From an uncultured Planctomycetaceae bacterium (lineage in GTDB: Bacteria; Planctomycetota; Planctomycetia; Pirellulales; Pirellulaceae): a DNA stretch of 64,000 nucleotides. The notes under the pieces were generated by a model. The model was given only the letters and a program-made list of their open reading frames with translations. It searched no databases and had not been told where the DNA came from. Positions 45,893-56,131 of this stretch are shown here, piece by piece; within the stretch, counting starts at the first letter, position 1; each line of letters starts with the position of its first letter. The stretch spans positions 1 through 64,000 of the forward strand of contig CALMEE010000034.1 in the NCBI GenBank assembly GCA_937862885.1. The letters are read 5' to 3'. The position numbers and the translations under genes are program-made.

Positions 45893-46399
45893 CTATCCGT
45901 GGCAAGTTGCGACGACCTCGATTCCAACTTCACAGATTGTCTGCTCGACCTGCTTCAACGACAATTCCAACCGCAATCCGAAACGTTCTATTCTCGCAAT
46001 CTTGATTGTGACGGATGACCCAAATAATTGAGTTGACTGAACTTCTGGCAGACTCGGTAAACTCGGCCAAAAAGGGACGTGAACCACATGCAGCAGATGA
46101 CCTGCAGGAAATACCACCCGGAAATAAGCGACGACGCTTTCACAACCTTCGTTGGTTTGGGAACGGACCATGTGTTGGTTGATGTGGGGGTCAACCAGTG
46201 GGCATTCAATGGCTTCGCAGTCTGTTTCGATTGACTCGAGTTGTTCCTCGCTGTGAACTTCAGTCTGTCGTGATGGTGTACTGAGCAATTCCCTCTCCCC
46301 CTCTCCCGACTGAGCGTCAGTTGCCTCGTCAGTGGCTCGCCGAGAAAGAGGCTCGGCTGATTTAGTGGATAAGCTCTGCTCAGACCTTGATGACGCCAT
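45893..46399 (-). CDS. hypothetical protein with strong ribosome binding site
   Basis: 168 residues, not recognised. GGAGG ends 6 nt before the ATG on the minus strand, a strong signal. The N-terminal 60 residues are acidic, Ser/Glu-rich and probably disordered (ESIETDCEAIECPLVDPHIN follows). The C-terminal part is a predicted beta domain (VVAYFRVVFPAGHLLHVVHV, then FWPSL...SSVTIKIARIERFGLRLEL). No signal peptide. Between fdhD and a methyltransferase gene on the same strand as the latter, 110 nt downstream of it. Confidence 0.6.
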   Translation of the reverse strand: MASSRSEQSLSTKSAEPLSRRATDEATDAQSGEGERELLSTPSRQTEVHSEEQLESIETDCEAIECPLVDPHINQHMVRSQTNEGCESVVAYFRVVFPAGHLLHVVHVPFWPSLPSLPEVQSTQLFGSSVTIKIARIERFGLRLELSLKQVEQTICEVGIEVVATCHG

Positions 46400-46509
46400 A
46401 AATTTCCTCCATTACCGCGTACTGCTCCGCTTGAACGTGACTCCAATTATCGTCGCCGATCTTTGCCATTCGTGCAACTTGTTAAGCCCTGTATCGAATT
46501 TAAAACACG

Positions 46510-47325
46510 CTATTCGCCTAGCCTCCGCGCTTTAATCCGCACATAGGGCGGAACGAATAGGCTGCGATGGAAGCTCGATCCAGGTGAACTTGAGGTGTTT
46601 GCATGGTAAGGTTCCATCACGTCTTCGATCACGAAACCACTGCGGCACAGTTCGCCCAAGAGTTCCTCCCAACGATGCAGATACTCGGTCGCACCGGGTT
46701 CGCGGAAGGGCGAGGACGGAAAGTCAGGTTCTGCGGGAATCGGTTGAGTGCGATAGTATTCATGCATGATGCGATATGCGCCGCGCTCAGTATTCAGGCT
46801 GGATTGTAGGTTCACAGGCTGTTTATGTTGGCTGATATACCTCCCACCCGCCCGAAGCACACGAGCAACTTCCCGGTAGACGGGCCGGATATCAGGGACA
46901 TAACAACTGCTGACCGGCTGAACCACCAAATCAAATTCGTCACGGTCCAACATCGACAGGTCTTCCATGGAAGTTTGAATGGTTCGTAACGTCAAACCCC
47001 GTTCTGTGGCGACCGTGCGATCGAGCTGCAACATCGCTGGGCTAAGGTCGACAACCGTTGTAGCTGCACCCGCCGCGGCGAATAATGGCCCGTGTCGTCC
47101 ACCGCCTGCCGCTAAACACAGCACGTGTTTACCGTGCACCGATGAACCAATCCACCCTAACGCATCAATGGATTTCAATGGATCAATGAACTGCTCGTCG
47201 TTCGCGGCGGTCGTGAGTCGATGTTTCGATCTGGCCAACCGATTCCAAGCATCTTGGTTGGTTGTTTGCCAATTTGCTAGGTCGTGCTCGCTGACGATCA
47301 AACGTGATTGTTTCTGTTCTTCCAT
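46510..47325 (-). CDS. class I SAM-dependent methyltransferase
   Basis: 271 residues. Rossmann core: motif I VLCLAAGGGRHGPLFAAAG (about 68-86), acidic strand TTVVDLSPAMLQLDR, SMEDLSMLDRDEFDLVVQPV and VARVLRAGGRYISQHK. The long region before the C-terminus holds EPGATEYLHRWEELLGELCRSG. It belongs to the Methyltransf_11/UbiE-like group; the acceptor is unknown. The N-terminal 45 residues, with NQDAWNRLARSKHRLTTAAN, are typical of small planctomycete methyltransferases of this type. Confidence 0.85.
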   Translation of the reverse strand: MEEQKQSRLIVSEHDLANWQTTNQDAWNRLARSKHRLTTAANDEQFIDPLKSIDALGWIGSSVHGKHVLCLAAGGGRHGPLFAAAGAATTVVDLSPAMLQLDRTVATERGLTLRTIQTSMEDLSMLDRDEFDLVVQPVSSCYVPDIRPVYREVARVLRAGGRYISQHKQPVNLQSSLNTERGAYRIMHEYYRTQPIPAEPDFPSSPFREPGATEYLHRWEELLGELCRSGFVIEDVMEPYHANTSSSPGSSFHRSLFVPPYVRIKARRLGE

Positions 47326-47578
47326 GTTGGTGATTTGTTGATTTGTTGATCTTTCGACAAGGTTACAAAGCTTGCATTCTTGCGGTAGCTAGAGCTGCGC
47401 TTCAATTTAGCTGAAAATTCTCATTCAGAATAAGAGGGTTCGCTCGTTTGTGACAATTGCCTTAAAGCATCGAACAATTTGACGAAACCACGGTGGATGA
47501 TGGAAGGTACAAACGTTTACGATTAGTATATTGTATTGATTTTATCGAATAAATGATGTTAGTGTTACCTGCTTGCCA

Positions 47579-48013
47579 ATGCACCACGATCGATTAGCGG
47601 ATCCAGATTTTCGTATACAACGTCGAGTACGTTGGATCGAAACAGATCAGTCAGGAACCCTACATTTTTGTAATATTCCTAGGCTCATGGAGGAGGCCGA
47701 ATATGCCTTTTTGAAATCGAGGGGACTGAACGTCGTGCTTACTGATGAGCGCGGACTTATCGGGTTTCCACGCGTCTCAGCCGATTTTGAGATCAAACGT
47801 GCGGTACACGTGGATGAACTTCTTTCTATTTGGCTCAAGCTTATTGAGAACAACGGGATCACTTTGCAATACCGATTTGAGATCACTGATGAGCTTCATC
47901 AATTAATTGGCATTGGTGAATTTGAAGTGGCTTGTTGCCGTTTTCACTCCGGTGAATTGCCAAGAGCGATTTTGATTCCCGATTTTGTGATGGAACGACT
48001 TCGCCGTGGGTGA
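47579..48013 (+). CDS. 4-hydroxybenzoyl-CoA-type (hotdog) thioesterase
   Basis: 144 residues from ATG 47579 (a TTG at 47573 is also possible). Hotdog-fold acyl-CoA thioesterase of the YbgC/FadM type. The N-terminal RRVRWIETDQSGTLHFCNIPRLMEEAEYAFL carries the family site: Asp in ETDQSGTLHF, which in YbgC-type enzymes is the catalytic Asp, with HF in place of the usual VYH. The rest (AVHVDELLSIWLKLIENNG, IGIGEFEVACC) fits the fold. Hydrolyses a CoA or ACP thioester, substrate not known. No ribosome binding site is obvious. Confidence 0.8.
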   Translation: MHHDRLADPDFRIQRRVRWIETDQSGTLHFCNIPRLMEEAEYAFLKSRGLNVVLTDERGLIGFPRVSADFEIKRAVHVDELLSIWLKLIENNGITLQYRFEITDELHQLIGIGEFEVACCRFHSGELPRAILIPDFVMERLRRG

Positions 48014-48509
48014 TTGCTGATTTCAAATTTTGGACGAATCGGCTTGAATCGCAGACGAATTGCTAATTATGTGGCCGTTTTCGCCGGAGACGTTATTGGC
48101 GGAAGACAAAAGACTCAGAAATTCAGATTTTTCGTGCTCATTCTTACGCTTTTGCAGTACGTGTATTGGCGTTCGAAATTACTGTGACCTTGAAGTGCCA
48201 GGACGAGCACCGTTTCAAATTCGATTACGAGCGAGTGAGTTTTTCCGTGCATGAATTGCCGACGTACAGCAAGAAGTGTCGTTTTTTTCGATCAATTGCG
48301 AGATGAAGTTGTCTGGGTTAAACTAGGAACGTTGAACTCACTTGTTGTTTTGTGAGATTCTTACGAGTGCTTCGTGCCCACCGCCAGAAGCTCGAAATGC
48401 TTAAGTTCGCGAATTCTCTTGCGAAGTGATTTGCGAGCTGAAATTGGAATCCAGCGAAAATCTATTATCAACATACCATAAATATCCGATCTGAAATCGA
48501 GGAACCACC
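48014..48509. other. 496-nt gap
   Basis: Upstream of the STAS gene. Only short frames without ribosome binding sites. No RNA gene or repeat recognised. Confidence 0.4.
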
Positions 48510-48881
48510 GTGAACAATATCGTTACACGCGAACATAATGAGATCTTAATCATTCAGTTTCAAGATGTTCGGTTGATTGATGAGATCACCATCCAGAATA
48601 TCGGTTCCGAATTGGTGCGTTTGGTTACCACAACGAAGCTGAACAAAGTCTTGTTGAACTTTGAAAACGTCAAATTCATGGCATCGGCGATGCTGGGAAA
48701 GATTGCGCTGTTGCGGAAAAAGTGTATTGAGAAGAAGGTCGACTTGCGAGTCTGCTGCCTGACGGAGAACATCCAAGAGGTTTTTGCATTGATGAAGCTC
48801 GATACGATCCTGGATATCTATCCCTCGGAAGCCGAAGCCTATGCTGACTTTGAAGCCAAAAAGAAGAAGTGGTACGTATAA
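48510..48881 (+). CDS. STAS-domain anti-sigma-factor antagonist
   Basis: 123 residues; GTG start with CGAGGA upstream. Single STAS domain of the SpoIIAA/RsbV type: NEILIIQFQDVRLID, LNKVLLNFENVKFMASAMLG and a C-terminal helix/strand (DLRVCCLTENIQEVFALM). The likely phospho-acceptor is Ser59 in FMASAMLGK, where the family reads D-S-S/T-G. These proteins release a partner by binding an anti-sigma kinase when unphosphorylated. No RsbW-like kinase, phosphatase or sigma factor is adjacent, as often in planctomycetes. The long Lys-rich end (FEAKKKKWYV) is unusual. Confidence 0.85.
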   Translation: MNNIVTREHNEILIIQFQDVRLIDEITIQNIGSELVRLVTTTKLNKVLLNFENVKFMASAMLGKIALLRKKCIEKKVDLRVCCLTENIQEVFALMKLDTILDIYPSEAEAYADFEAKKKKWYV

Positions 48882-48894
48882 AGCCGATGGCGAC

Positions 48895-49944
48895 TCACTT
48901 GCGGGGACTTGCTTCTGGTTTAGCCAGTTTCATCCGCATGGTTAAATAATGTGCTGTCAACACAAGACTTGATGATAGCGCAATCAAAATGAACAGCGAA
49001 ATCGTCTCTACACCCCATTCTTGTGGAAACATCGGTTTAAATTCCTTTTCCTTAACCACCATCGTTTCCGGCGAAAGATCACGCTGGAAAGGCCACAGCA
49101 CGACGAGCGAGCCTGCCATCAAACCACACATGACCGACATGGTAGCGGCGAATTGTTGATCCAATAACCGCCGAAGTAATTTGCTGAAGCCTAAGAGGCC
49201 GAGAATGCATCCCAAGACAAAGACGCTGACCACGATCAGGTTTTGACCAATGTTCTCAAAATGCAGCAGACTCTTGAGCGCATCGACGACATGTTCGTAA
49301 ACGCCCAGCAAAAGTAAGATCATGGCCCCACTGATTCCTGGAAGAATCATGGCACAAATGGCTACAGCAGCGCACACAAATACGTACCACAGTGTAATTC
49401 CACCGCCATCTCGATTGGGCGACATCAGCCCGATGATTGCGGCCACAACTAATCCAATGAGAAAAGGAAACCACAAAATCTGCGAGCCTTTGGTGTCGTT
49501 TCTTGAGGCGATCGGACTTGGTGCGTGCCGTATCATATTTAAGACAATCCAGATTGAACCGAGAACCAAACCAAAGAAAGCTGCCATCACCCAAGGTCGA
49601 GTCGACATGTCGGAAAGCAGTTTTGAAATCGTCATTACGGAAACGCCCAATCCAAGCACTACGCCCGCGCCCAAGGTGAACAGAAAGATCAAATCAATGT
49701 GGCGAATTGCAGCGCGGATGTCGCGTTGGGTTAACAGACGAAGCAGTTGCTGATCAAAGTTGCTTAACGCGGCGACTAAGCGGTGGTAGACTCCCATCAC
49801 CAGCGCAACGGTGCCCCCCGATACGCCGGGAACAATGTCAGCGATGCCCATCAATGTGCCGCTGACGAACGCCTTAACATAATTGAGTTGTGTCAGTTGC
49901 TGCCGATGGTGCTTGCGCTGATGTTTTCGAGATTTGACGTTCAT
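48895..49944 (-). CDS. DUF368 polytopic membrane protein (PopT-like)
   Basis: 349 residues with about nine membrane segments. DUF368 members were linked in 2023 to transport of undecaprenyl phosphate back across the cytoplasmic membrane (PopT), in parallel with DedA proteins; that is family knowledge. The N-terminal inverted-repeat motif is IADIVPGVSGGTVALVMGVY and the second copy is MILPGISGAMILLLLGVYE, both typical. A basic start (KSRKHQRKHHRQQL) lies in the cytoplasm. Convergent with the STAS gene, 13 nt apart. Fits lipid-carrier recycling for cell-wall and LPS sugars. Confidence 0.88.
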   Translation of the reverse strand: MNVKSRKHQRKHHRQQLTQLNYVKAFVSGTLMGIADIVPGVSGGTVALVMGVYHRLVAALSNFDQQLLRLLTQRDIRAAIRHIDLIFLFTLGAGVVLGLGVSVMTISKLLSDMSTRPWVMAAFFGLVLGSIWIVLNMIRHAPSPIASRNDTKGSQILWFPFLIGLVVAAIIGLMSPNRDGGGITLWYVFVCAAVAICAMILPGISGAMILLLLGVYEHVVDALKSLLHFENIGQNLIVVSVFVLGCILGLLGFSKLLRRLLDQQFAATMSVMCGLMAGSLVVLWPFQRDLSPETMVVKEKEFKPMFPQEWGVETISLFILIALSSSLVLTAHYLTMRMKLAKPEASPRK

Positions 49945-50046
49945 GCATTATGCCATATGAGTATAAAAATTCGGCATCGACGTTAGGCTGATCGTCCACG
50001 CGTCAACAACAGCGGTTCGATTCAAAATTCCTATCAAGCTGGGTAC

Positions 50047-51150
50047 TCAGGTCCAGTTCCGGCCCACACAATCAGAAATTGATTGTACGCCCGCTTTGTC
50101 CAGGCAACGCAACAAGTAACGATTGATTGCATACGCGAACCTTGGTCCTCCGTAGACAAAACCACTGTAGACCTGGATCAACGATGCTCCGGCGTTGATC
50201 ATGAGCCACGCATCGTGTGGAGTCATGATACCGCCACAACCAACAATGGGAATACGCTGGCCAAGTCGCGCATACAATTTCGACACCACTGTGCGACTCC
50301 GTTCTGTCAGCGGGGCACCAGAAAGTCCTCCTGTCCCAATTCGCTCGACTTTCTGCGGATCGGTTTTCAATCCGTGACGGTTCACGGTTGTGTTGGTCGC
50401 GATGATACCATCCAACCCATTTTCCAGAGCCAGCTCGGCCATTTCGTCAATTTGTTCATCGGACAAATCGGGCGCGATTTTCAACAATATTGGTTTGGCC
50501 GCGATATTAAGGGAATTCGATAATCTTTGATTCGCTGCGGATAGTTCCGAGATGATTAAGTTCAAATCGCGGCGGTTCTGTAAGTCGCGCAGACCCTGCG
50601 TGTTCGGTGAACTGACGTTGATCGTAAAATAGCTGGCGAACGGAAACAATCGGTCAAAACTTTTGCGGTAATCGCCAGCAGCTTGAGCCAGTTCAGTTGT
50701 TTTCGACTTGCCAATATTAATGCCGACAATACCGCTAATTTTTTGCCTGGACAATCGTGCGGCGGCCCATTCGCTGCCTCGATTATTGAAGCCCATGCGG
50801 TTGATCAGCGCTTGGTCCCGGCTTAAACGGAATAATCGAGGTTTGGGATTGCCCGTTTGTTCCACTGATGTCAGGGTTCCAATCTCGACAAAACCAAAGC
50901 CCAGCCGTTGCAGCGCGGGGAACCACAGGCCATTTTTGTCAAACCCAGCTGCCAATCCCACGGGGTTCTCAAAATTCAACCCAAAATATTTTGCGTTAAG
51001 ACGTTGATCGTCGACACGGCAAGCGCGTTCGACGCAGTGGGAAATACCGGGCACTCGCACACTCAGTGCAAAAACATGCATGGACAATTCATGCGCTGTT
51101 TCTGCCGGCAGACAGAACAGAAGGGGTCGAAAAACGGAACGCCATAGCAT
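50047..51150 (-). CDS. pyrD: dihydroorotate dehydrogenase (quinone), class 2
   Basis: 367 residues. Membrane-associated flavoenzyme that oxidises dihydroorotate to orotate in pyrimidine synthesis using quinone. The N-terminal helical extension (RPLLFCLPAETAHELSMHVF) is the class 2 membrane-binding part. FMN and substrate blocks: NPVGLAAGFDKNG, IGTLTSVEQTGNPKPRLFR, LINRMGFNNRG, INVSSPNTQGLRDLQ (Ser nucleophile region), LLKIAPDLSDEQ, GIIATNTTV, IPIVGCGGIMTPHDA and GASLIQVYSGFVYGGP. Lies 9 nt after the S1-domain gene on the same strand. Confidence 0.95.
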   Translation of the reverse strand: MLWRSVFRPLLFCLPAETAHELSMHVFALSVRVPGISHCVERACRVDDQRLNAKYFGLNFENPVGLAAGFDKNGLWFPALQRLGFGFVEIGTLTSVEQTGNPKPRLFRLSRDQALINRMGFNNRGSEWAAARLSRQKISGIVGINIGKSKTTELAQAAGDYRKSFDRLFPFASYFTINVSSPNTQGLRDLQNRRDLNLIISELSAANQRLSNSLNIAAKPILLKIAPDLSDEQIDEMAELALENGLDGIIATNTTVNRHGLKTDPQKVERIGTGGLSGAPLTERSRTVVSKLYARLGQRIPIVGCGGIMTPHDAWLMINAGASLIQVYSGFVYGGPRFAYAINRYLLRCLDKAGVQSISDCVGRNWT

Positions 51151-51159
51151 TGCGAGCGC

Positions 51160-52752
51160 TTACCACTTGAGTCCGAATTCTTCACCGCCGGTTTTGCGGC
51201 GGGTTCCACCTTCGAGCGGCTTATGCTTCTTGGGTACAACCGATTCGCGGACGGGTTCGTCAACTTCAGGCGCGGCGGTTTTTTCTGGTTCGATTGGCTT
51301 ATCGATCAATGCCTTGATGGACAGGCCAATTTTCTGCGCATCCGGGTCGATTGAAAGCACCTTGACATTGACCTGATCACCGACATTCAAATGTGTCTTG
51401 ACGGCAACCACTCGATGGTGGGCAATTTCCGAAATATGTACCAATCCTTCAATGCCCGGTTCCAGTTTAACAAACGCTCCGAACTGCGCTAATTTTGAAA
51501 CAACACCGCTGCAGGTTGCATCCACTGGATATTTTTCAGCGGCCCGCTTCCAGGGATGTTCTTGCGTATCGCGATACGAAAGCGAAATCTTGCCAGTTTG
51601 CGAATTGACCTTTTCAATTTTTACTGAAATCTTGTCACTGACGTTGAGGACTTCTCGCGGATGATTGATGCGCTCCCACGCTAGTTTGCTGACATGAATC
51701 ATGCCTTCAATACCGCCGATGTCAACAAACGCTCCAAAATCCATGAGCTTAATCACGGTTCCATCCAGAATCTGTCCTGCCTCGAGCGACGCGATTTTCT
51801 CCTTTTTCAGTTCCTCCCGCTCTTTTTCGACGATTGAACGGTGGCTCAATACTAATTTCTTCTTACTCGGATTTGCCTCGGTAACCACACATTGCAGCTT
51901 TTGATTGATATAGTCAGCAAAATTTTCTACGCGAAATATTTCAATCTGGCTGGCAGGAATGAAGCCGCGAATTCCATTGACCATGCATTCGAGTCCGCCT
52001 GTATTGGACCCTGTGATCTTGGCGTCGACGATAGCTCCTGGTGTCAAGTCCGACCAATCCGCGACATCGATGGCAGCCCCGGGAACAGTGACCTCGTAAA
52101 AACCATCTTCTTGGTTGAACGAGCGAATTTGAACGTCGAGCATCGCGCCTGGATGTGGAGGTTCTTTAAAACTTCGCAATGAGGCGATCCCAACAAAACG
52201 CCCTTTCAAGTTAAAAAATACGCTGTCGCCGTGTACGCGGTCAACTGTTCCTTTCACTCTCGAATCCAGCTCCAACTCGGCCGCTGGAGTTGCACCTTCA
52301 ACTAACGTGTCGATTGAGATACCACTCATGATCCTGTCCACTTCAGCATCAATGTTGGCGCGCGATGGCAGTTCATAATTCACGATTGGTGCGGACGAAG
52401 CCACTGGGATGATGGCTTCTTGGTTAGACGACTCAGGCAAGTTGGGTGCAATATTCGAGTTGTTCTCGGATGTACCGTCTGGGAGTTTCTGCGCCCCACC
52501 ATTTTCGCTGTTTTCGGAGTGAACCAAATTAGGTTGCGGCGGACTTTCCTGGCTCGAGTCGTTCCCCGTCGAATTCTCTACTGCTCGCGGCTTCGTTCCA
52601 ACTTGAATAACACTGGCTGCATCATCGTCTAACTGAGAGCCAATCAAGATTTTCCGTTTCGGCTTTTGGCCCGAAGTTATCGAGTCAACTTCTTGCGTGT
52701 CCTGATCGGGATTTACGTTTGCGTCTTGATTCGTGTTAGGTTCGCTGTTCAT
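51160..52752 (-). CDS. protein with four S1 RNA-binding domains (RpsA-like)
   Basis: 530 residues from the ATG at 52752. An N-terminal 150-residue acidic, Asn/Gln-rich and probably disordered part (NTNQDANVNPDQDTQEVD) precedes four S1 domains. Their starts are VKGTVDRVHGDSVFFNLKG, IVDAKITGSNTGGLECMVNG, LDGTVIKLMDFGAFVDIGG and CSGVVSKLAQFGAFVKLEPG. Domains 3 and 4 have the classic FGAFVDIG/GIEGLVHISE form. A basic tail (RRKTGGEEFGLKW) ends it. S1-type proteins bind mRNA at the ribosome. Two domains fewer than E. coli S1 and a long leader make ribosomal S1 identity likely but not certain. Upstream of pyrD in an apparent operon. Confidence 0.85.
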   Translation of the reverse strand: MNSEPNTNQDANVNPDQDTQEVDSITSGQKPKRKILIGSQLDDDAASVIQVGTKPRAVENSTGNDSSQESPPQPNLVHSENSENGGAQKLPDGTSENNSNIAPNLPESSNQEAIIPVASSAPIVNYELPSRANIDAEVDRIMSGISIDTLVEGATPAAELELDSRVKGTVDRVHGDSVFFNLKGRFVGIASLRSFKEPPHPGAMLDVQIRSFNQEDGFYEVTVPGAAIDVADWSDLTPGAIVDAKITGSNTGGLECMVNGIRGFIPASQIEIFRVENFADYINQKLQCVVTEANPSKKKLVLSHRSIVEKEREELKKEKIASLEAGQILDGTVIKLMDFGAFVDIGGIEGMIHVSKLAWERINHPREVLNVSDKISVKIEKVNSQTGKISLSYRDTQEHPWKRAAEKYPVDATCSGVVSKLAQFGAFVKLEPGIEGLVHISEIAHHRVVAVKTHLNVGDQVNVKVLSIDPDAQKIGLSIKALIDKPIEPEKTAAPEVDEPVRESVVPKKHKPLEGGTRRKTGGEEFGLKW

Positions 52753-53137
52753 AATCAATCAAACAAAATGAGTTTCGGCACCAGAAAAGGCAAGCCAAAG
52801 CCGTCCAGCATGATTCGGAAGATATGGGGACCGTCCTTAAATGTAATCGAGGTAAGCACTGTGCGGAAGTGAAAACGCCATTTTCGCTCAAAATTCTTGT
52901 GATCGAACTATTCAGCGTGACATCGCAAATAACGGTGCGGAGTTGATTTAAGCGAGCCGAATTTACCCGAGTACCGGAAAAACACAATCATTGGAGAGCT
53001 TGACAACAATTCATTGAGCCAATTTCCGCATCTCAGGCCGACAAATGCCTGTGTAATTTTTCCACAACATGTTCGAAGAAATTTGCAGCAAGCTGCAAGC
53101 TAACGGGTGCATCGCTTACGTCTCAATTACGCTGAAG
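52753..53137. other. 385-nt gap
   Basis: Between the S1-domain gene (upstream side) and the esterase gene end. A short palindrome TTGCAGCAAGCTGCAA at 53083-53098 follows the esterase stop on its strand, but no T-run makes it a clear terminator. Confidence 0.35.
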
Positions 53138-54664
53138 CTAAAACGCGATGCCCGTTGATAACAATTCGAAATCATCTGTGCGAAAGGGTGAAGCCGGCAA
53201 TCCAGCACTATTAACCAAGTTGGGCTGCGCGGAATCATGCCAAGCGAACCGAACCGCGACCGGATTGTCAATTTCGTCATGGGATACCCGAATCGTGTCC
53301 GTCGCTACAATTTGAGCAGTGCCATCGACAAATTTTCGATCGGCGGCACAAATCTGAAAATCAATTAAGTCTCCGTTTAACGTCTGCAGCCCACTCCCCA
53401 CATTGGAAAACTTGATCACGATGGCATTTCCATCAACTTGGGCTGATTCAAAAACAGGGCCGGAGTAGATCAAGTTGTCTACTTGATAAACCTTCCCCAG
53501 TGCCCATAAGGCTAACCTTCTGCCAACCTCTTGTTTATTTCCCGGGTGGATGTCGTTCAAGTCCCCGATGTCGGTAGTCACGACCATGCCGGTTCCCGGT
53601 ATTGATTTTAACGTGAGCAATTGGGCCTCCCAAACTTCTGGCAATGCCCGAGGATCCCGATCAACATAGCGAAATGGGGCAAGTTGCACGAAAAAGAAGG
53701 GCAATTCGCTTCCAAAATGAGACCGCCAATCAGCAATCAATGCAGGAAAAAGGCTCCGGTATTGAAACCCACGCCCCACATTCGATTCCCCCTGATACCA
53801 GATCGCTCCCCGCAATTCGATGCCGACCAACGGAGCGATCATGCCGTTGTAGATGGCTGCCGGACGTTCGGCACTCACCTCTTGTTTCTCTAACCAATGT
53901 TGTAGTAACGGCGACAATTCAGGTACTTGTTCCAACCCACTCTTTGAAACCCATGCCTCACAGGGCGTCCCTCCCCAAGTTGAATTGATCAATCCGACCA
54001 TCACCGGTTTGTTGTCCGCTGTGCGGAAGAGATCTGGTTGTTTCAACAAGTGATCTGCAAAATAATATGCCACTGCCGAAAAAGCCTTAATCGATTCAGG
54101 CGTGCTTTTTTCCCAGCGTGCGGCTTCCGTAAAATCCTCTAAGCTCTTTTCGACGGCCGATTGACCAACCGTGAAGATTCGAATATGCGAATTGGCAAGA
54201 CTTCGCAGCTTTTCTTGTGCAACGTCAGCTGTTTCGTTTTCACATGTCTGGCTGAGACTCCATTCCATGTTGGATTGTCCGGAACATAGCCAGACTTCGC
54301 CAACGTACACGTCTTTGTAGACGACGCTTGCCTCTTTTCCGACAATCGAAAGCTCAAATGGTCCTCCTGCATCCATTTTCGGGAGTATTACACGCCATCG
54401 GCCCTGGGCGTCTGCGGTGGCTTTTTGTTTGTGGTCGTTTAATGACACAGTGAGTTCTTCATTGGGTCTAGCCGCACCCCAAACCTTGATCGGCTTCCCT
54501 CGTTGGATAACCATGTGATCAGAGAAGATTTTTGGCAAGCGAATATTACCGTCCCATGGATTGTAAGCAATTGCTTCAGTAGTAAAGAAAATGGAGAAGC
54601 ACAAGATGCCGAACAAAGGGCCAAGGCAGCGCGAGCAGTTCATAACGCAAAAGGCTTGATTCAT
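53138..54664 (-). CDS. secreted sialate O-acetylesterase (SGNH hydrolase)
   Basis: 508 residues from ATG 54664, where TAAGG precedes at 6-nt spacing; a longer frame to 54808 lacks this. A hydrophobic segment (LFGILCFSIFFTTEAIA) serves as signal peptide. It removes O-acetyl groups from sialic acids or from other sugars. Landmarks: SDHMVIQRGKPIKVWG, the catalytic block GEVWLCSGQSNMEWSL, GGTPCEAWVSKSG, RGAIWYQGESN, LPFFFVQLAPF and TTDIGDLNDIHPGNKQEVG with the catalytic His. Typical of planctomycete arrays of carbohydrate-active enzymes; no glycosidase is adjacent. Confidence 0.9.
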   Translation of the reverse strand: MNQAFCVMNCSRCLGPLFGILCFSIFFTTEAIAYNPWDGNIRLPKIFSDHMVIQRGKPIKVWGAARPNEELTVSLNDHKQKATADAQGRWRVILPKMDAGGPFELSIVGKEASVVYKDVYVGEVWLCSGQSNMEWSLSQTCENETADVAQEKLRSLANSHIRIFTVGQSAVEKSLEDFTEAARWEKSTPESIKAFSAVAYYFADHLLKQPDLFRTADNKPVMVGLINSTWGGTPCEAWVSKSGLEQVPELSPLLQHWLEKQEVSAERPAAIYNGMIAPLVGIELRGAIWYQGESNVGRGFQYRSLFPALIADWRSHFGSELPFFFVQLAPFRYVDRDPRALPEVWEAQLLTLKSIPGTGMVVTTDIGDLNDIHPGNKQEVGRRLALWALGKVYQVDNLIYSGPVFESAQVDGNAIVIKFSNVGSGLQTLNGDLIDFQICAADRKFVDGTAQIVATDTIRVSHDEIDNPVAVRFAWHDSAQPNLVNSAGLPASPFRTDDFELLSTGIAF

Positions 54665-55848
<1,184 letters not shown>

Positions 55849-55860
55849 ATTCGTTGGTGA

Positions 55861-56052
55861 ATGAGCGAACGCATGTACAAAATGCCGCGGAAGAAAAGGG
55901 TTACTCGCGAAGTTCGATATCTAGCCCAGAATGCGTCGCCAGAGCGTCATCAAATAGTCCAAGATTATTACACGATTCGATTGAAACTTTTGAACGTTTT
56001 CACATTTCCTCCCTGCCCCAAACAACGAATCGTTCGTGGAAATAGCTATTGA
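55861..56052 (+). CDS. possible small basic protein after the HIT gene
   Basis: 63 residues, 12 nt after the HIT stop. It is basic (MSERMYKMPRKKRVTREVR) with a plausible helical middle (ERHQIVQDYYTIRLKLLNVF). The ribosome binding site is weak (TTGGTGA). No family is recognised; it may be spurious. Confidence 0.3.
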   Translation: MSERMYKMPRKKRVTREVRYLAQNASPERHQIVQDYYTIRLKLLNVFTFPPCPKQRIVRGNSY

Positions 56053-56131
56053 ATTGGTTGTATTTCTCAGCGGGCCTTTTATAATCGTGAGACAAATTTC
56101 GAACCTGCAACAAATATAAAGGAACGAGAAC